Source: Rhexocercosporidium sp. MPI-PUGE-AT-0058 (lineage: Eukaryota; Ascomycota; Leotiomycetes; Helotiales). From it: DNA of 64,000 nt. Positions 1 through 10,309 of this stretch are shown here, one piece after another (the first letter of the stretch is position 1; each line of letters opens with the position of its first letter). Made by a program: the position numbers and the translations under genes. Under the pieces are notes generated by a model. That model was given only the letters and a program-made list of their open reading frames with translations. It did not search any database and was not told where the DNA came from. The stretch lies in assembly GCA_020746875.1 (NCBI GenBank), contig JAGTJL010000004.1, forward strand, positions 1 through 64,000, written 5' to 3'.

Positions 1-104
1 CATGAGCGACAAAGCCTCTCCAGGGCTTAGGAAGCTGAATGTGGGCCGAGCCGCATTTTTTAACGAGGACAGTCACAGCTTCTCGTTTAACCACCCGTCA
101 ACGT

Positions 105-304
105 GGCAATGTCTTACTGAACGCAGGGATAGCCGCAAAAATTTCAGCTCAGTATAATACACCAATGGAGCCTAATAATACGCCTTTGTCGTACCACTTT
201 TTTTTTTTTTTTCAAGCGCGGCAATGTCTTCCTGGACGTAGGATAGCGGCACGGATTTCAGCTCATCACAGTACACTAATGGACTCGAATGAAACGCCTC
301 TGTC
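105..304. repeat. Degenerate direct repeat, two ~86-bp units
   Basis: Two related units lie at 105-190 and 220-304, 115 bp apart. Both begin GGCAATGTCTT, share ATTTCAGCTCA in the middle and end near CGCCTYTGTC. They are separated by a T-rich run (199-212). The units are diverged. No gene is visible in 1-777; the open frame over the repeat has no recognisable protein character. Confidence 0.6.
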
Positions 305-777
305 TGCTCCCTTCATTCAGCGGACTGAAAACTCATCCTCTCCACTATGAGGATATCCGACGAAGCAATAAATCCCCTTTCCCTGGTAGTGGATAGCCCC
401 ATTTTCAGTCCACTAAATAAAAGGAGTATTACTTTCTCAAGCGTGGGTTATACAGCTTCTTCAATAGTTTAAACCCTGTATCTTGACGGAGCAAATAGGT
501 AGTTCAATAAAATAAACGACTAGACTAGTTGATGTTCCTTCATTTTTGTATGTATTGAAAATTAGCTAGCTGAATTATAAACCACTAAAGCTTGGAGATT
601 GGAAACAACAAGTACGTACACACTTGGTAAAGGGGAACTGACTCTGTATATAGACAATGAACACCTCTCAAAATGCGCTTAAGAATTTTACTATTCAGAT
701 GAAATCTTTTTAACTCGGTCAGGAGTGTTGTCACGGTTCATACGTTCGTCTTCTCCTTGTAGAGAACTTCCCCCAAT

Positions 778-2400
778 ATGTCTTCATCATTACTATCCCC
801 ATCTGTCGACAGCCTAGACAGTGGCATCAACGCTGTAAAACTACAAGCAGCTAACCGCTACGTCCGCTGGAACCTCTTATTTCTCCTTATAATCTTCACC
901 TTTCTTCTATTTCCAATATGGATGCCTCTTATTCCCTATGTCAACCATGCAACCAACGTCATCATCATAATCATAATCGGTCTTTTCCAACTTATCTGGC
1001 TGATAGCCACCATCTGCGCCATTCGTCGAACACTAGCCATCAACAGCCGAAACAAGCTCAAGACCACAAAAGCCCAAGATATCGAATCAGCTGACGCCAC
1101 GGCCAACGACCACTCAACCATACGTCACATAGTTGCCATGACCTTGTATAAGGAACCCATGAGCGTACTGCAAACCACTTTGGACTCTCTCGCGCAGCAA
1201 AAATATGCCAAATCCCGCCTCTCCGTCATTATTGGCATGGAATGCCGCACACATGACAAGGACGCCAAACGCAATGAGGTCTACGCAAAGTACGAGGGCA
1301 AATTCCTCCGCGTCATCGTCACCTTCCACCCCTCGGGCGTTCCCGGCGAAATCAGCGGAAAGTGCTCCAACATGAACTACGCCTGTCGCCAAGGCCTGCA
1401 GATCCTCCGTCAAGATGTCGACTACAACTATGAGAAATACGAACACATCTTTACCAACTGCGACTGCGACGCCGTTTTCGATCCTGAATACATGCTGGAA
1501 CTGGAAACTGAGTACTCCAAGCTAGATTTCGCCGACCGTCACTCCTCCATCTGGCAATCCATCATCATCTACAAGCGTGACTCCATGCCCTTCTTTGTCG
1601 ACGTTACGGGTGTTTTGCGTACCTTTTTCTTCATGGGTGTTTTGATTCCTTGGAACATCAATCCCATGTCTCATTACTCTCTCAGTGTCAAATTGTTGGA
1701 GGAGGGCGCCTTTACCCACCCAGCCTATCAGATGGAGGATATTATTGCCTTGATTCGCTACACCATCATCACACAACGAGAAATCCGCATACGGCCTTTG
1801 AATCTCGTTTCCATCAATGGTCCGACATCTGGCGGCGACTACGCAGATGAGATCCGAGAATGGGCTCTTCAGGTTCGCCGATGGACCATTGGCGCGGGTG
1901 AAGTCTTCCACTACTTCATTGTCAAGACCTACCGAATCCCCGGGCTCTATCTGTCCATCAGCTGGGCTACTCGCTTCTTTATCTACTATGGCCTCGTTCT
2001 CTGCGCCAGCGCCATATTTTCTGTGGTTTCTCCTCTCGTTGTTCAGCTCATCAACATGGTTGCTCCCGAACATGATCGACTCTTCATCAGCGATTCTCTT
2101 TTTTCAACCATTTGTTTCATCTTCTTGGGGACGCAATACGCGTTTCTCCTCATTGTCACCATCCTCGTCTGTTGGAACCTACCTGTGCCCGGCGATAGCA
2201 ATAACAACTACAACAAGGGTCTTCGGGGAGTCGCAAGAGGCCTGTTATATTGGATCTTGATGTTGCCAACAATTCTTGCCTACAGCTTTGTAGAGCTCTA
2301 CTCCTTCTTTGAATTGGCGTTTAGAGGAAAGGATGTTTGCAAACACAATGCTGCTAGCAAGAATAATCTAGTCCTTATAAAAGGTGCCGGGCATTCTTGA
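778..2400 (+). CDS. Family 2 glycosyltransferase, multi-pass membrane protein
   Basis: This is a 540-residue single-exon protein. It has two N-terminal membrane segments (about residues 33-52 and 58-82), a cytosolic GT2 catalytic domain (about 110-385) and several C-terminal membrane segments (about 390-520). The domain shows the motifs of processive inverting GT2 enzymes: CDCDAVFD for metal and nucleotide-sugar binding, MED before the acceptor region, and QVRRW (the QxxRW motif). The architecture resembles chitin-synthase-like and cellulose-synthase-like enzymes. It is shorter than class I-VII chitin synthases, so the sugar and product cannot be named. It probably sits in the plasma membrane or Golgi and extends a polysaccharide. 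The start is the first ATG of the frame and lies close to the first hydrophobic segment. The family call is firm; the substrate is unknown. Confidence 0.9.
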   Translation: MSSSLLSPSVDSLDSGINAVKLQAANRYVRWNLLFLLIIFTFLLFPIWMPLIPYVNHATNVIIIIIIGLFQLIWLIATICAIRRTLAINSRNKLKTTKAQDIESADATANDHSTIRHIVAMTLYKEPMSVLQTTLDSLAQQKYAKSRLSVIIGMECRTHDKDAKRNEVYAKYEGKFLRVIVTFHPSGVPGEISGKCSNMNYACRQGLQILRQDVDYNYEKYEHIFTNCDCDAVFDPEYMLELETEYSKLDFADRHSSIWQSIIIYKRDSMPFFVDVTGVLRTFFFMGVLIPWNINPMSHYSLSVKLLEEGAFTHPAYQMEDIIALIRYTIITQREIRIRPLNLVSINGPTSGGDYADEIREWALQVRRWTIGAGEVFHYFIVKTYRIPGLYLSISWATRFFIYYGLVLCASAIFSVVSPLVVQLINMVAPEHDRLFISDSLFSTICFIFLGTQYAFLLIVTILVCWNLPVPGDSNNNYNKGLRGVARGLLYWILMLPTILAYSFVELYSFFELAFRGKDVCKHNAASKNNLVLIKGAGHS

Positions 2401-3491
2401 GATCCATACACGCATCTGTCCCACCACCTTAGAACGAAGATACTATAAAATGTCCAAGATTTTGGATCTAACGGATTCAAATTTATTCGTTCATGCCAGT
2501 TTTCTCCTTACTCTTGTCGTTGTAAAGGCCTATAGGTGGTCCCTTCTCCCCATGTAAATCATGACATCATCGTCGAGACCTGACGGTTACCCCCCCCAAC
2601 CCAATTCCCATCTCCCATCCACACCATCACAAATCCTGCTTCTCTGCTCTTATTATGCCGCGTATAGTTAAAGTGAACCATCGTACATTATAAGCGGAGG
2701 CGTAAAAAAACAAAACAAAATAACAAAAATCTGTGCGCAAAAGAGGGTCGAGAGATTAAGTAAAAAGAAAACAGGCAAAAGAAACAAGTGCTTTGAACGT
2801 GAACATAATTTGTCGTATTAGCCTAACAAAGAGATAGTATAAGATTGTACTAGTAAGAAGTAAATTAGGAACAATCGAACAATTGAGTTGGCTAAACAAA
2901 GACAAAGGTTTTTGAATACGGCACCTTTTATTGTCAAGAAACAAAGAGACTAAGAAACGCTCGGAGATTGAATCACTTTATGTATACGCCAAAGGTATAT
3001 AGTCAGAAACTAAACATGTCATGTTGCTTACAATTCCTATCGCAGGTAGACTTACCTGACCTCAACATGGCAAAGAAATCTTCGTAGCGCCGGGCGAGGG
3101 GTTATTGACCATGTTAGCCGAAGTCTACAGCCATCCTTATTCTCAGGAATTCAGTAGCACCAAACATAAAGCGCTGAAAGATATACTGCCTAGAAAAACT
3201 TAAGCTCACACTATGGGAGGAAACGACTTCCAAGACCACACAACAAGAGAGGTCGCATAGAGTGAGCCACGGAGGGACTTTCTAGCTTCAATAAATAAAG
3301 GATCTATTAAATCTAGAGTTATTATATATCTAAAGAGTATGAGATTACAACAGGAGAGCTATAAAAAGATGTATTAACGTCTATCCCTGCGTGCCGAGAC
3401 GCACCCTGTAACGAGACAAAACGTGGGTACTTCGAGTTCAAGCGCCTAAAAATTTATGAATGCATGAAGATTTCTATTTATTTTTAAAGCA
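2401..3491. other. Intergenic, no gene seen
   Basis: AT-rich sequence with an A/C-rich stretch at 2702-2730. No frame has coding character. It contains one copy of a 46-bp repeat at 3375-3420, described separately. Confidence 0.5.
3375..3420 (+). repeat. 46-bp hairpin repeat, copy 1 (possible transposon end)
   Basis: The sequence begins TAACGTCTATCCCTGCG and ends ACGAGACAAA. By eye the reverse complement of 8508-8553 matches it at 42 of 46 positions. The core GCGTSCCGAGACGC is itself an inverted repeat. It looks like a terminal inverted repeat of a DNA transposon or a relic of one. Confidence 0.6.
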
Positions 3492-4151
3492 ATGCTACCC
3501 CAAGGAACTGTTAGAGACAAAGAAAGAACCTACAGGGACTGGTTCGACATCTTTCGCCTCGAGGAACTCGTATCACCCACTGACCCTCAAGAGTTCGCAT
3601 TTGGCCTATTTCTGACTTCGTGTTCAATCCATAACGAAGCAGCACAGACGTTCTTTGGAGCAAATCATTTTGTATTTGACGATAGATTTAATCTTCATAT
3701 GTTCATCACAAATATTGGCAACAATACAAAGTACGTACAGAGTGTTGGCATGCATTGGCGGAAGAGTATTGGAAAACATGATGTGGAAGTTCAGGAGGCA
3801 CAGAATCAATGGTTTCAGTCTGACTACGGCCGTGGTCCGAGGCTGGCGATATCTGTGGTAGAGCTTCGAGACGCTTGCCCTCGACTTGAGTATCTGGAGA
3901 TGTTACCGCTGCAGACTCATTTTCACTCGGATAATGCGAAAGATATTGGTGGGAAATCCCACAATGAGTGGACACCGGTTACGGCACTCTGCGATTTAGA
4001 TCTAAAAAGGGTTTATATGATTACTCCTAGCAATGGATTTCTAGCTACACTTGATACTGATGAAGCATCATATTGGGAGAAGGAGATTAAAAGTATCGCG
4101 ATATTGAGGCATATGTCAACGAACAGATTTATGTTAATCGCAGTGGTATAG
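3492..4151 (+). CDS. 2EXR/DUF7730-like protein, probably N-terminally truncated
   Basis: A 219-residue open frame. The middle part (FFGANHFVFDD, then a segment about position on a list and height of a column, HWRKS, and LEYLEML) follows the pattern of fungal 2EXR or DUF7730 proteins. Those usually begin with an F-box-like LPxELRxxIW segment, and none is visible here or in the 300 bases upstream. The flanks are AT-rich and a repeat lies just upstream, so this may be a truncated relic rather than a working gene. Proteins of this class are abundant and expanded in filamentous ascomycetes, and their biochemical role is unknown. Confidence 0.5.
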   Translation: MLPQGTVRDKERTYRDWFDIFRLEELVSPTDPQEFAFGLFLTSCSIHNEAAQTFFGANHFVFDDRFNLHMFITNIGNNTKYVQSVGMHWRKSIGKHDVEVQEAQNQWFQSDYGRGPRLAISVVELRDACPRLEYLEMLPLQTHFHSDNAKDIGGKSHNEWTPVTALCDLDLKRVYMITPSNGFLATLDTDEASYWEKEIKSIAILRHMSTNRFMLIAVV

Positions 4152-4922
4152 AGGGATAGAAAATCAAGGTATTATGTCCTCTGTTGATAAAGTAATATTA
4201 AGGGCGCATATATTCTATATTTGTCTGGATGGTACTAGAGAGCAGGTAAAGTGGATTAGTTCAACTTCCTTCCCGACGACACATAGATCTTCAAACGATA
4301 AATACTTATGAATGCAAATAAGTGAGATCATTTTGTATTCGTAAACACCTTCAGATCATAAAGATCATAGTGGGCTATGCCATCAATTTTTATCATTATT
4401 ATTCACCCTCCATTGGATAAATGTTAGAAAACAGCGAAGAGAGGGAATATCTGTACGATAAATAAATGGGGAGCAAGTGCAGGAACGGATTCGTATATGA
4501 ATGATTGACCGACAGTTACCTGCCGACCATATACCGATGTTTAACCGATAGCACCGGTTCAATAATTTGTCCGAAAACTCCGCAGATTTGGGATTTGTCC
4601 GCGAACGATGTTGGAAATACGGTAGATTGATCGACTGGTGATTGGTTCAGCTTACGAAGTATCGGTTGGATCGTAGGACGTACGTTGCCTCCCAACTGCC
4701 TGTAAGCAGCTGGGTTTACCTTTATATCATGTTCTCTCGGTCCTCATTGATACAATGATACTTAGTTCCCCAAATTGTCAGATTGAAGATTCTAGTATTC
4801 TACATCAACATCACGGCGCAATTGAAATACCAACACTCAATCGAAGCAAGCACTCTTTCGAATAATTGGAACTCTTCTTCAAAGTTTGTTCACCTAGTAC
4901 AGCTTCCGGTCGCCAGAAAGCC
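4152..4922. other. Intergenic, no gene seen
   Basis: AT-rich spacer between the truncated gene and the SDR gene. It should hold the SDR promoter. No motif stands out. An alternative in-frame ATG for the SDR lies at 4866. Confidence 0.4.
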
Positions 4923-6005
4923 ATGTCGTCGAGCCTCCAAGCCGAAGCTTCAGTCGAGGCCTCCTTCCAAGGCTTCCTCAAACGCCAACGCACAACACAA
5001 AAATCATTACCAGCTGATGTCCGCGTCACAGGTCAGACCGCAATTGTCACCGGAAGCAATGCCGGCATCGGCCTAGCAGCATCTCGACAACTACTCCAAC
5101 TCGGCCTCTCACATCTGATAATGGGCGTACGTTCCCAGGACAAAGGCGACGCAGCAGCACAGCAACTCCGTAAAGACTTCCCAAAGTCCGAGATTTCGGT
5201 GTGGATCCTCGATATGGAATCCTATGATTCGATTCGCAAGTTCGCAGCGCAGTGTGAATCTCTCTCTCGAATCGATGTAGCCATTCTTAATGCTGGGTTG
5301 ATGGTTCCCTCTTACACCACTACCCCAAGCACCGGCCACGAAGTCACGATGCAAGTCGACTATCTATCCACAGCTTTTCTAGCCCTGCTACTTCTCCCTG
5401 TCCTCAAGAAGAAACGAGCAGTTGACGCTACCAGACCACCAGTCCTTAGTATCGTCGGATCAGACATGGCATATTCGCACGCCCTGAAAACGCAAGGTCC
5501 TATTCTCGCTCAATTCGATAATGCGAAGACATTCGGCCAGATCCCTTCATATGCGAACGCGAAATTGCTACTGATGTTCTTCATGGCCAGACTTGCTGAG
5601 CTAGTCAAGCCAAGTGAGGTCCTGATAAATATGCCTAATCCAGGTATGACGAAGGGGACATCTTTGGGACATGATGCGAACGCGATTGTAAGGAAGATTT
5701 TTGGTGTGGCGCAGTATTTCCTGGCGCGGACACCGGAGGTCGGAGCGTCGGTATATTTGGATGCTGCTTTAGCTCGTGGGGCCGAGAGTCACGGGAGCTT
5801 CATCAGTGATTGGACTACCAAGGCGTAAGTGAAGACTCTTTCCTGGCTATTGAGACTTGAGTTGCTTGAGAGTATATGTGCTGACAGCTGCAGGTTTCCA
5901 CCAATTTGGTATACGGATGTTGGGCGGGAGCTGGGAGTCAGACTGATGGATGAGACGATAAAGGAGTTGAAGCCTGCTGGAGCATTGCTGCCTTCGACAA
6001 TGTAG
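4923..6005 (+). CDS. Short-chain dehydrogenase/reductase (SDR)
   Basis: Two exons, 4923-5824 and 5894-6005, joined over a 69-nt GTAAGT-CAG intron; about 338 residues. The Rossmann domain shows TGSNAGIG (cofactor loop), LNAG, a serine in SIVGSD and the catalytic YANAK (YxxxK). It resembles the retinol dehydrogenase/WW-oxidoreductase-like group of fungal SDRs, which reduce or oxidise small carbonyls or alcohols with NAD(P)H. The substrate is not predictable. The ATG at 4923 gives a normal N-terminus; the frame opens at an upstream ATG (4866) that would add 19 residues. It is flanked by a truncated gene and a transcription-factor pseudogene, so no pathway is implied by context. Confidence 0.88.
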
Positions 6006-6868
6006 AGAATGGCAAATTCGTGGAGAAGCGAGCAAATTCGAAGAGACATGCGGCTAAAAAAATCCGGGCCTGTGGTTGTTACGTTCTCGTTATGACTTCC
6101 CCTGATGGGAACGTCAGAGGCTAGCTTCAAGACTGGTGTTATCCAACGAATAGAATGATTTCTTTTGCTAATTCATGTTTCATGCTGAGCCTCATTATTA
6201 ATCGAGGTCTAATTAAACAGTCCAATATATAGTAATTATAGGAATTTGTGAATAATTTATAGACTTTTCGTAATTTGTCGGAGGCAAGATTAGTCCGCCC
6301 CGATAGACATTATCGAGCGAAAAGGAGGCCCTGCTCTAATACTCATATGATCATAGTGTAAGACTAGGAGTTTGGAAACTCTGTAACTTATTACACATGA
6401 AAACCCTATTTGCCAAGGCCGGATCTATTCTAGATGCGATTCAACATATTACGGACATAGCTTTGACAAGTGAGGCTGTCTACGACATACTATATCGTGG
6501 GCCGTAATAAGCTGGTTGTATAATGCGTGCGGAGTTTTGGCTATTCAGCACTGATGCATTTTGTGCCTCACTGGACGGAACCCTAACGTCGCAATCCAGG
6601 CCCAGCCGCTGCAGACACATTCGCGCCAGCCCATTGGATACCCTGAGCCTTTGCAATGCTATTGTGACAATGGGTAGAAGGGTGGCGTAGGCCTCATTCA
6701 ATCCAGTTCGCTCTACACAGAATCTGGCACTCAACAGGAGTGGGATGGGGGTGAGAGGATGCGTCTGCAAGTCACCCCTATGAGTGATGTGTGCTAGAAA
6801 AGTGGCAAACCGATTTTGTGAAACAAAAAGGAGAGTGATGGAGCCCGAAAGACTTACTCGACATTTCC
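6006..6868. other. Intergenic, no gene seen
   Basis: An open frame on the minus strand (6480-7094) overlaps the Zn2Cys6 exon and looks like its shadow. Nothing else is recognisable. Confidence 0.4.
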
Positions 6869-8025
6869 ATGTCAGGTCAACGATCGCGACAGCAGTCGAG
6901 ATCCGCAGTTCGTCTTCTCGTCGTCCCATTCTACTTCTGCTTCTGACCTTTGCCGATGACCATAGTGTAAAGAATGCCGCCGGAAAAGGATCCGCTGCGA
7001 CAGGGGAACCCCCAAGTGCGAGGCCTGTGTTAATTCGGGTGCCAACTGTGTCGTGAAGAGCGCCTGTGGACCCCGAGGGCCGAAGAAGGGACACATCAGA
7101 TCGCTACAAAAACAGATAGGTAGGTGATCTGAGCTGATTACACGCGCCTAATGATGTTGTTCACTGACCGTTGGCGATGAGACAACAGAAGATCTACAGA
7201 GTCGCTTGAAAGACCAGAGCCAGCTACAGCTACAGGTCGAGTCAATATCAGACTATGCTCCTGAACCTGACTTGGACATCAAATATGCGAGCAACGAGGG
7301 ATACTATGAAGTCGAATTTGCGTCCATGGGCTCCTCGGGAAATTTACAAGCCCACTTTGGTGATGTGCGGTGCTGGTCTCCATCCATAGAAATATGGCTA
7401 TCGAGAATTTGCATCTCACGTTCCCGGGGTTGCTCGCAGACAACCAACCTGTCCAGGCTCAGAGCGAAGCCCGTCCACTGGCCTCGTTTCAAATGGGAGT
7501 GCATCCTAATCTTATGATTTGTGCTGATCTGTGAGTGATCACCTAAGGCTTGCTACCTCACATGTACACTCGAGCGAGAGCCAGTCAGTTGACAGTCAGC
7601 GTAGGGATCAGCTCTATTTCGATCGAGTTCATGCATTCGCACCTATTCTGCAGGAGTCTCGTTATTTGCCTTGGTCTAGAGAGCAGGATAAGAGCAAGCC
7701 GCGGATGTGCCTATAATATGCCATGTGGACAATGGCGGCGTCCCTCTCTACCCACTTCCAGCTTGAACGGCGGAGCCTCTATACCGAAGCGCGCGTTCTT
7801 CGGCGTCAATATGGCTATCTGTCGTTGCTTTCGATACTTTCTTGGACGCAGTCTTCGGCCTTGCGCAGTTCCATAACGGAAGAAGAGACTTCTGTATATT
7901 ACTTCTTGACTGTTTTGCTTGCGCAAAGGATACTTCAAACTAGACTGAGGTGGATACGATTTAGGCATGCGCTATGGCTTGACTGGCTCTATCCATATTA
8001 TCCTGCCGTCGCGATGGTGATGTAG
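6869..8025 (+). pseudogene. Zn(II)2Cys6 transcription factor pseudogene
   Basis: The likely first exon is 6869-6907. Exon 2 (6966-7119) encodes the binuclear zinc cluster: CKECRRKRIRCDRG, then PKCEACVNSGANC, giving all six cysteines in standard spacing. A 69-nt intron (7120-7188) is followed by a linker, EDLQSRLKDQ. Further on come DQLYFDRVHAFAPIL and YAMWTMAASLS, hallmarks of the fungal-specific transcription-factor domain. These two parts are in one frame but split by a TAA at 7714-7716, where relatives have glutamine (CAA to TAA). Downstream the similarity decays and the frame ends at 8025, far short of the usual 500-700 residues. Exon joins between 7359 and 7530 are uncertain. Such factors normally bind CGG-type sites in the nucleus; this copy is probably dead. 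Confidence 0.75.
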
Positions 8026-8830
8026 AAGGAGATCTTAGACCACCTCGCACGTGCGTGACCATTGTGCGCCACACACGTGATCAGATCTGAGAATCGTGGT
8101 TAAGAAAAATATAGCGAGCTCGGGCGTGAACATAGTATATTGTAACTGGGCCAATGTATATTACTAAGCACTGAAATATGTGGCCCCTCTCCTCGCACCG
8201 GCGTAACTCCCGGACTGCATTCTTTTCTTGTCTGAATGTCTTCAAAATTTGGAGCGATATTACTTCGTTATAGAACCTTTCCCCAAGTGCTCCGAATTTT
8301 GAAAACACTTTAATATTCACGATTAAACAGGAGGTACAGCCGAAGCGGTGATCGCTGGCGTGATTAAAACGATCGACGGCATAATCCATCATCGTCTTTT
8401 CTTTATTGCTAGGAGTCTCCTTAGAGAGAAATGGTTAAAGAAAGTGACATATTAATAACAACTTCGTGCATTTGCTAAGAAAAAATTTATGATTCTAAAA
8501 CTATAGATTTGTCTCGTGACAGAGTGCGTCTCGGGACGCAGGGACAGACGTTAGATAGAATATGTGTAAAATGTTGTCGTGTTGGTCACTTATATGTGAG
8601 AAGAGTCGGCTGAGTCATGTGACAAAGAAACATCGCACTACCACAACACCCCTCGTCTTCAACCCAAGTAACGATGCAGTGCAGAAATATGCGAGTCTCA
8701 AACTCTATGAACAGGAGCAATTCAAGGGCAAGTGACACATAATGAAATGTGCGAACTGATCGCTTCTTGCCTTTTCTCATGCAACACACAGCTTGGATTC
8801 ATCCATTGTTGAAGAAAACAAATTGGGAGC
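8026..8830. other. Intergenic with 46-bp repeat copy 2
   Basis: No gene is visible. The 46-bp hairpin repeat lies at 8508-8553 in the orientation opposite to the copy at 3375-3420. Confidence 0.4.
8508..8553 (-). repeat. 46-bp hairpin repeat, copy 2
   Basis: Inverted copy of 3375-3420, 42 of 46 positions by eye. Internal inverted repeat GCGTC/GACGC. The two copies face each other across 5.1 kb that includes the SDR gene and the Zn2Cys6 pseudogene. Confidence 0.6.
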
Positions 8831-9479
8831 CAGGGTGGGAATTAATTAAATTAAATTAAAGTAACTTAATTATGACTTAAGTAAAGGTCACATGATTTAA
8901 GGAGGGGTGCCAAGGTAAGAAAGATAACCTTAAATTAGCGTACGCGATTATTAGCCAATAGATAAGGATTTAGCTTATCTTAGCTTTAAGAACTTTGGGA
9001 CTTTTAAAAATTATAAATTATAACTAATTAATTCTTTAATATTTGATTTCTTAGTAAAGATATATTAATAATACAAATAAGCTTATAAATGTGACGACAA
9101 GGGTTCGAGTGCCTGCAACCGGTAGGTGAATAGCTTTACCACCGGGCCAACGGGCCCAAAAGGGTACATGAATTGGTTGGAGACCAATTCAGCTATTCGA
9201 CTATATCAGGGGTACGATCCTAGGTCGTAACAATAAATAATAAAGAATATTGTGACGGTCTGACTTAGAAGAATCAATTGGAGAGCTAATTGACAGGTGC
9301 GGGAGAGCCCCTTTATATGTACAGGTCATGTGACGTAACGCTAATGCGGTGCAGTCGTCACAAATATTATATATTGAAATTTTAATAGAATAGCTTAAAT
9401 ATAATTATAGTAAGAAATTAAGTAAAAAATTAAGTAATTAATTTTTATTTAAGTAACTTAATTTTTTCTCCCTACCCTG
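8831..9479. mobile_element. Non-autonomous hAT-type element (649 bp) with 8-bp target duplication
   Basis: The left end reads CAGGGTGGGAATTAATTAA; the right end, reverse-complemented, reads CAGGGTAGGGAGAAAAAATT. The subterminal AT-rich motif AAGTWACTTAA occurs near both ends. The element is flanked by identical 8-bp copies of TTGGGAGC at 8823-8830 and 9480-9487. An 8-bp duplication and CAGGG-type ends are diagnostic of the hAT superfamily. There is no transposase. A second palindrome-ended sequence (9090-9362) sits inside. Confidence 0.8.
9090..9362. mobile_element. Nested palindrome-ended insert inside the hAT element
   Basis: It starts TGTGACGAC and ends GTCGTCACA, a perfect 9-bp inverted terminus of TG...CA type. 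Internally GTCGTAACA occurs near 9230 and TGTGACGG at 9251, as if two LTR-like units lie side by side. Base composition is far more GC-rich than the surrounding hAT DNA, which supports a separate insertion. AAAT occurs on both sides, but the target duplication is not clear. It could be a solo LTR or a miniature retroelement. Confidence 0.45.
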
Positions 9480-10309
9480 TTGGGAGCATGATATACTCCG
9501 CTATTAAGTACCCAATCCTCTGAGTAACGGTAGGCATGATTTTTATCTCGTTCGTAATCATCTAGAATAAGAGAAGTCCAACCGTCAGTTGAAGGCATCC
9601 AACCATGTTGTCTGTAAAATTATGCAGCCAGCGTTGCTATTAGCAAGCTTGGTACTTATCCGCAATGATTAATACCCCATGTAGGATCTGCATGGCGATC
9701 TGAGTTCGAAAATGACATTCTCAAAGTATCAGGTTTGATGCTTTGTTCAACGGCCAGTCCACTCGAGTGAGTGCCTGATACGTCCTTGGCACCATTAGAC
9801 CGTGGGCAAGTATCTCCTCAATTTAACCAACAGACCTCCTCAAATCGAAGACTAGGGGAACATATATTACGAGCTATTCCGCCAACTCAATATTTGATAT
9901 TGGTACAATGCTTTGAAGTCCCAGACTCGACCAGGTAGGAGCTCGCTGGAGCTGAACATCATTGGGCACATGATTGTCAGCTCCGAATCTCGATTCTTAG
10001 CGCCTCCAGAATTTTGAAAACCACATCTCCATAGGGGAAGCGGTATGTATTCACTAGCAGCGTAGTCATACTATTAATACTTGTTCTTATTGCTACAGCC
10101 ATGAACAAAGAGGTCGTCTTTTGCGAAGGGTAGGTGACATCATCCTTGTTTTCCAGCCAGCAGCTCATGCCATATTGTTTGGGACAAAACCTTCCCATTG
10201 CCATTTGCATTTCAGTGATTATTAAGCCGCGACTTCATTGATAGTCTTCAACACCAAACATCTACTTTGGGAACTGATCCTCTGCCAATGATATCCTACC
10301 TCACAAACC
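9480..10309. other. Intergenic, no gene seen
   Basis: Spacer between the hAT element and the 3' end of the BIM1-like gene. Short open frames only, with no recognisable protein. Confidence 0.4.

Noticed and set aside
1114..1446. Minus-strand open frames within the GT2 gene
   Set aside because: They lie wholly inside the glycosyltransferase exon and have no protein-like features.
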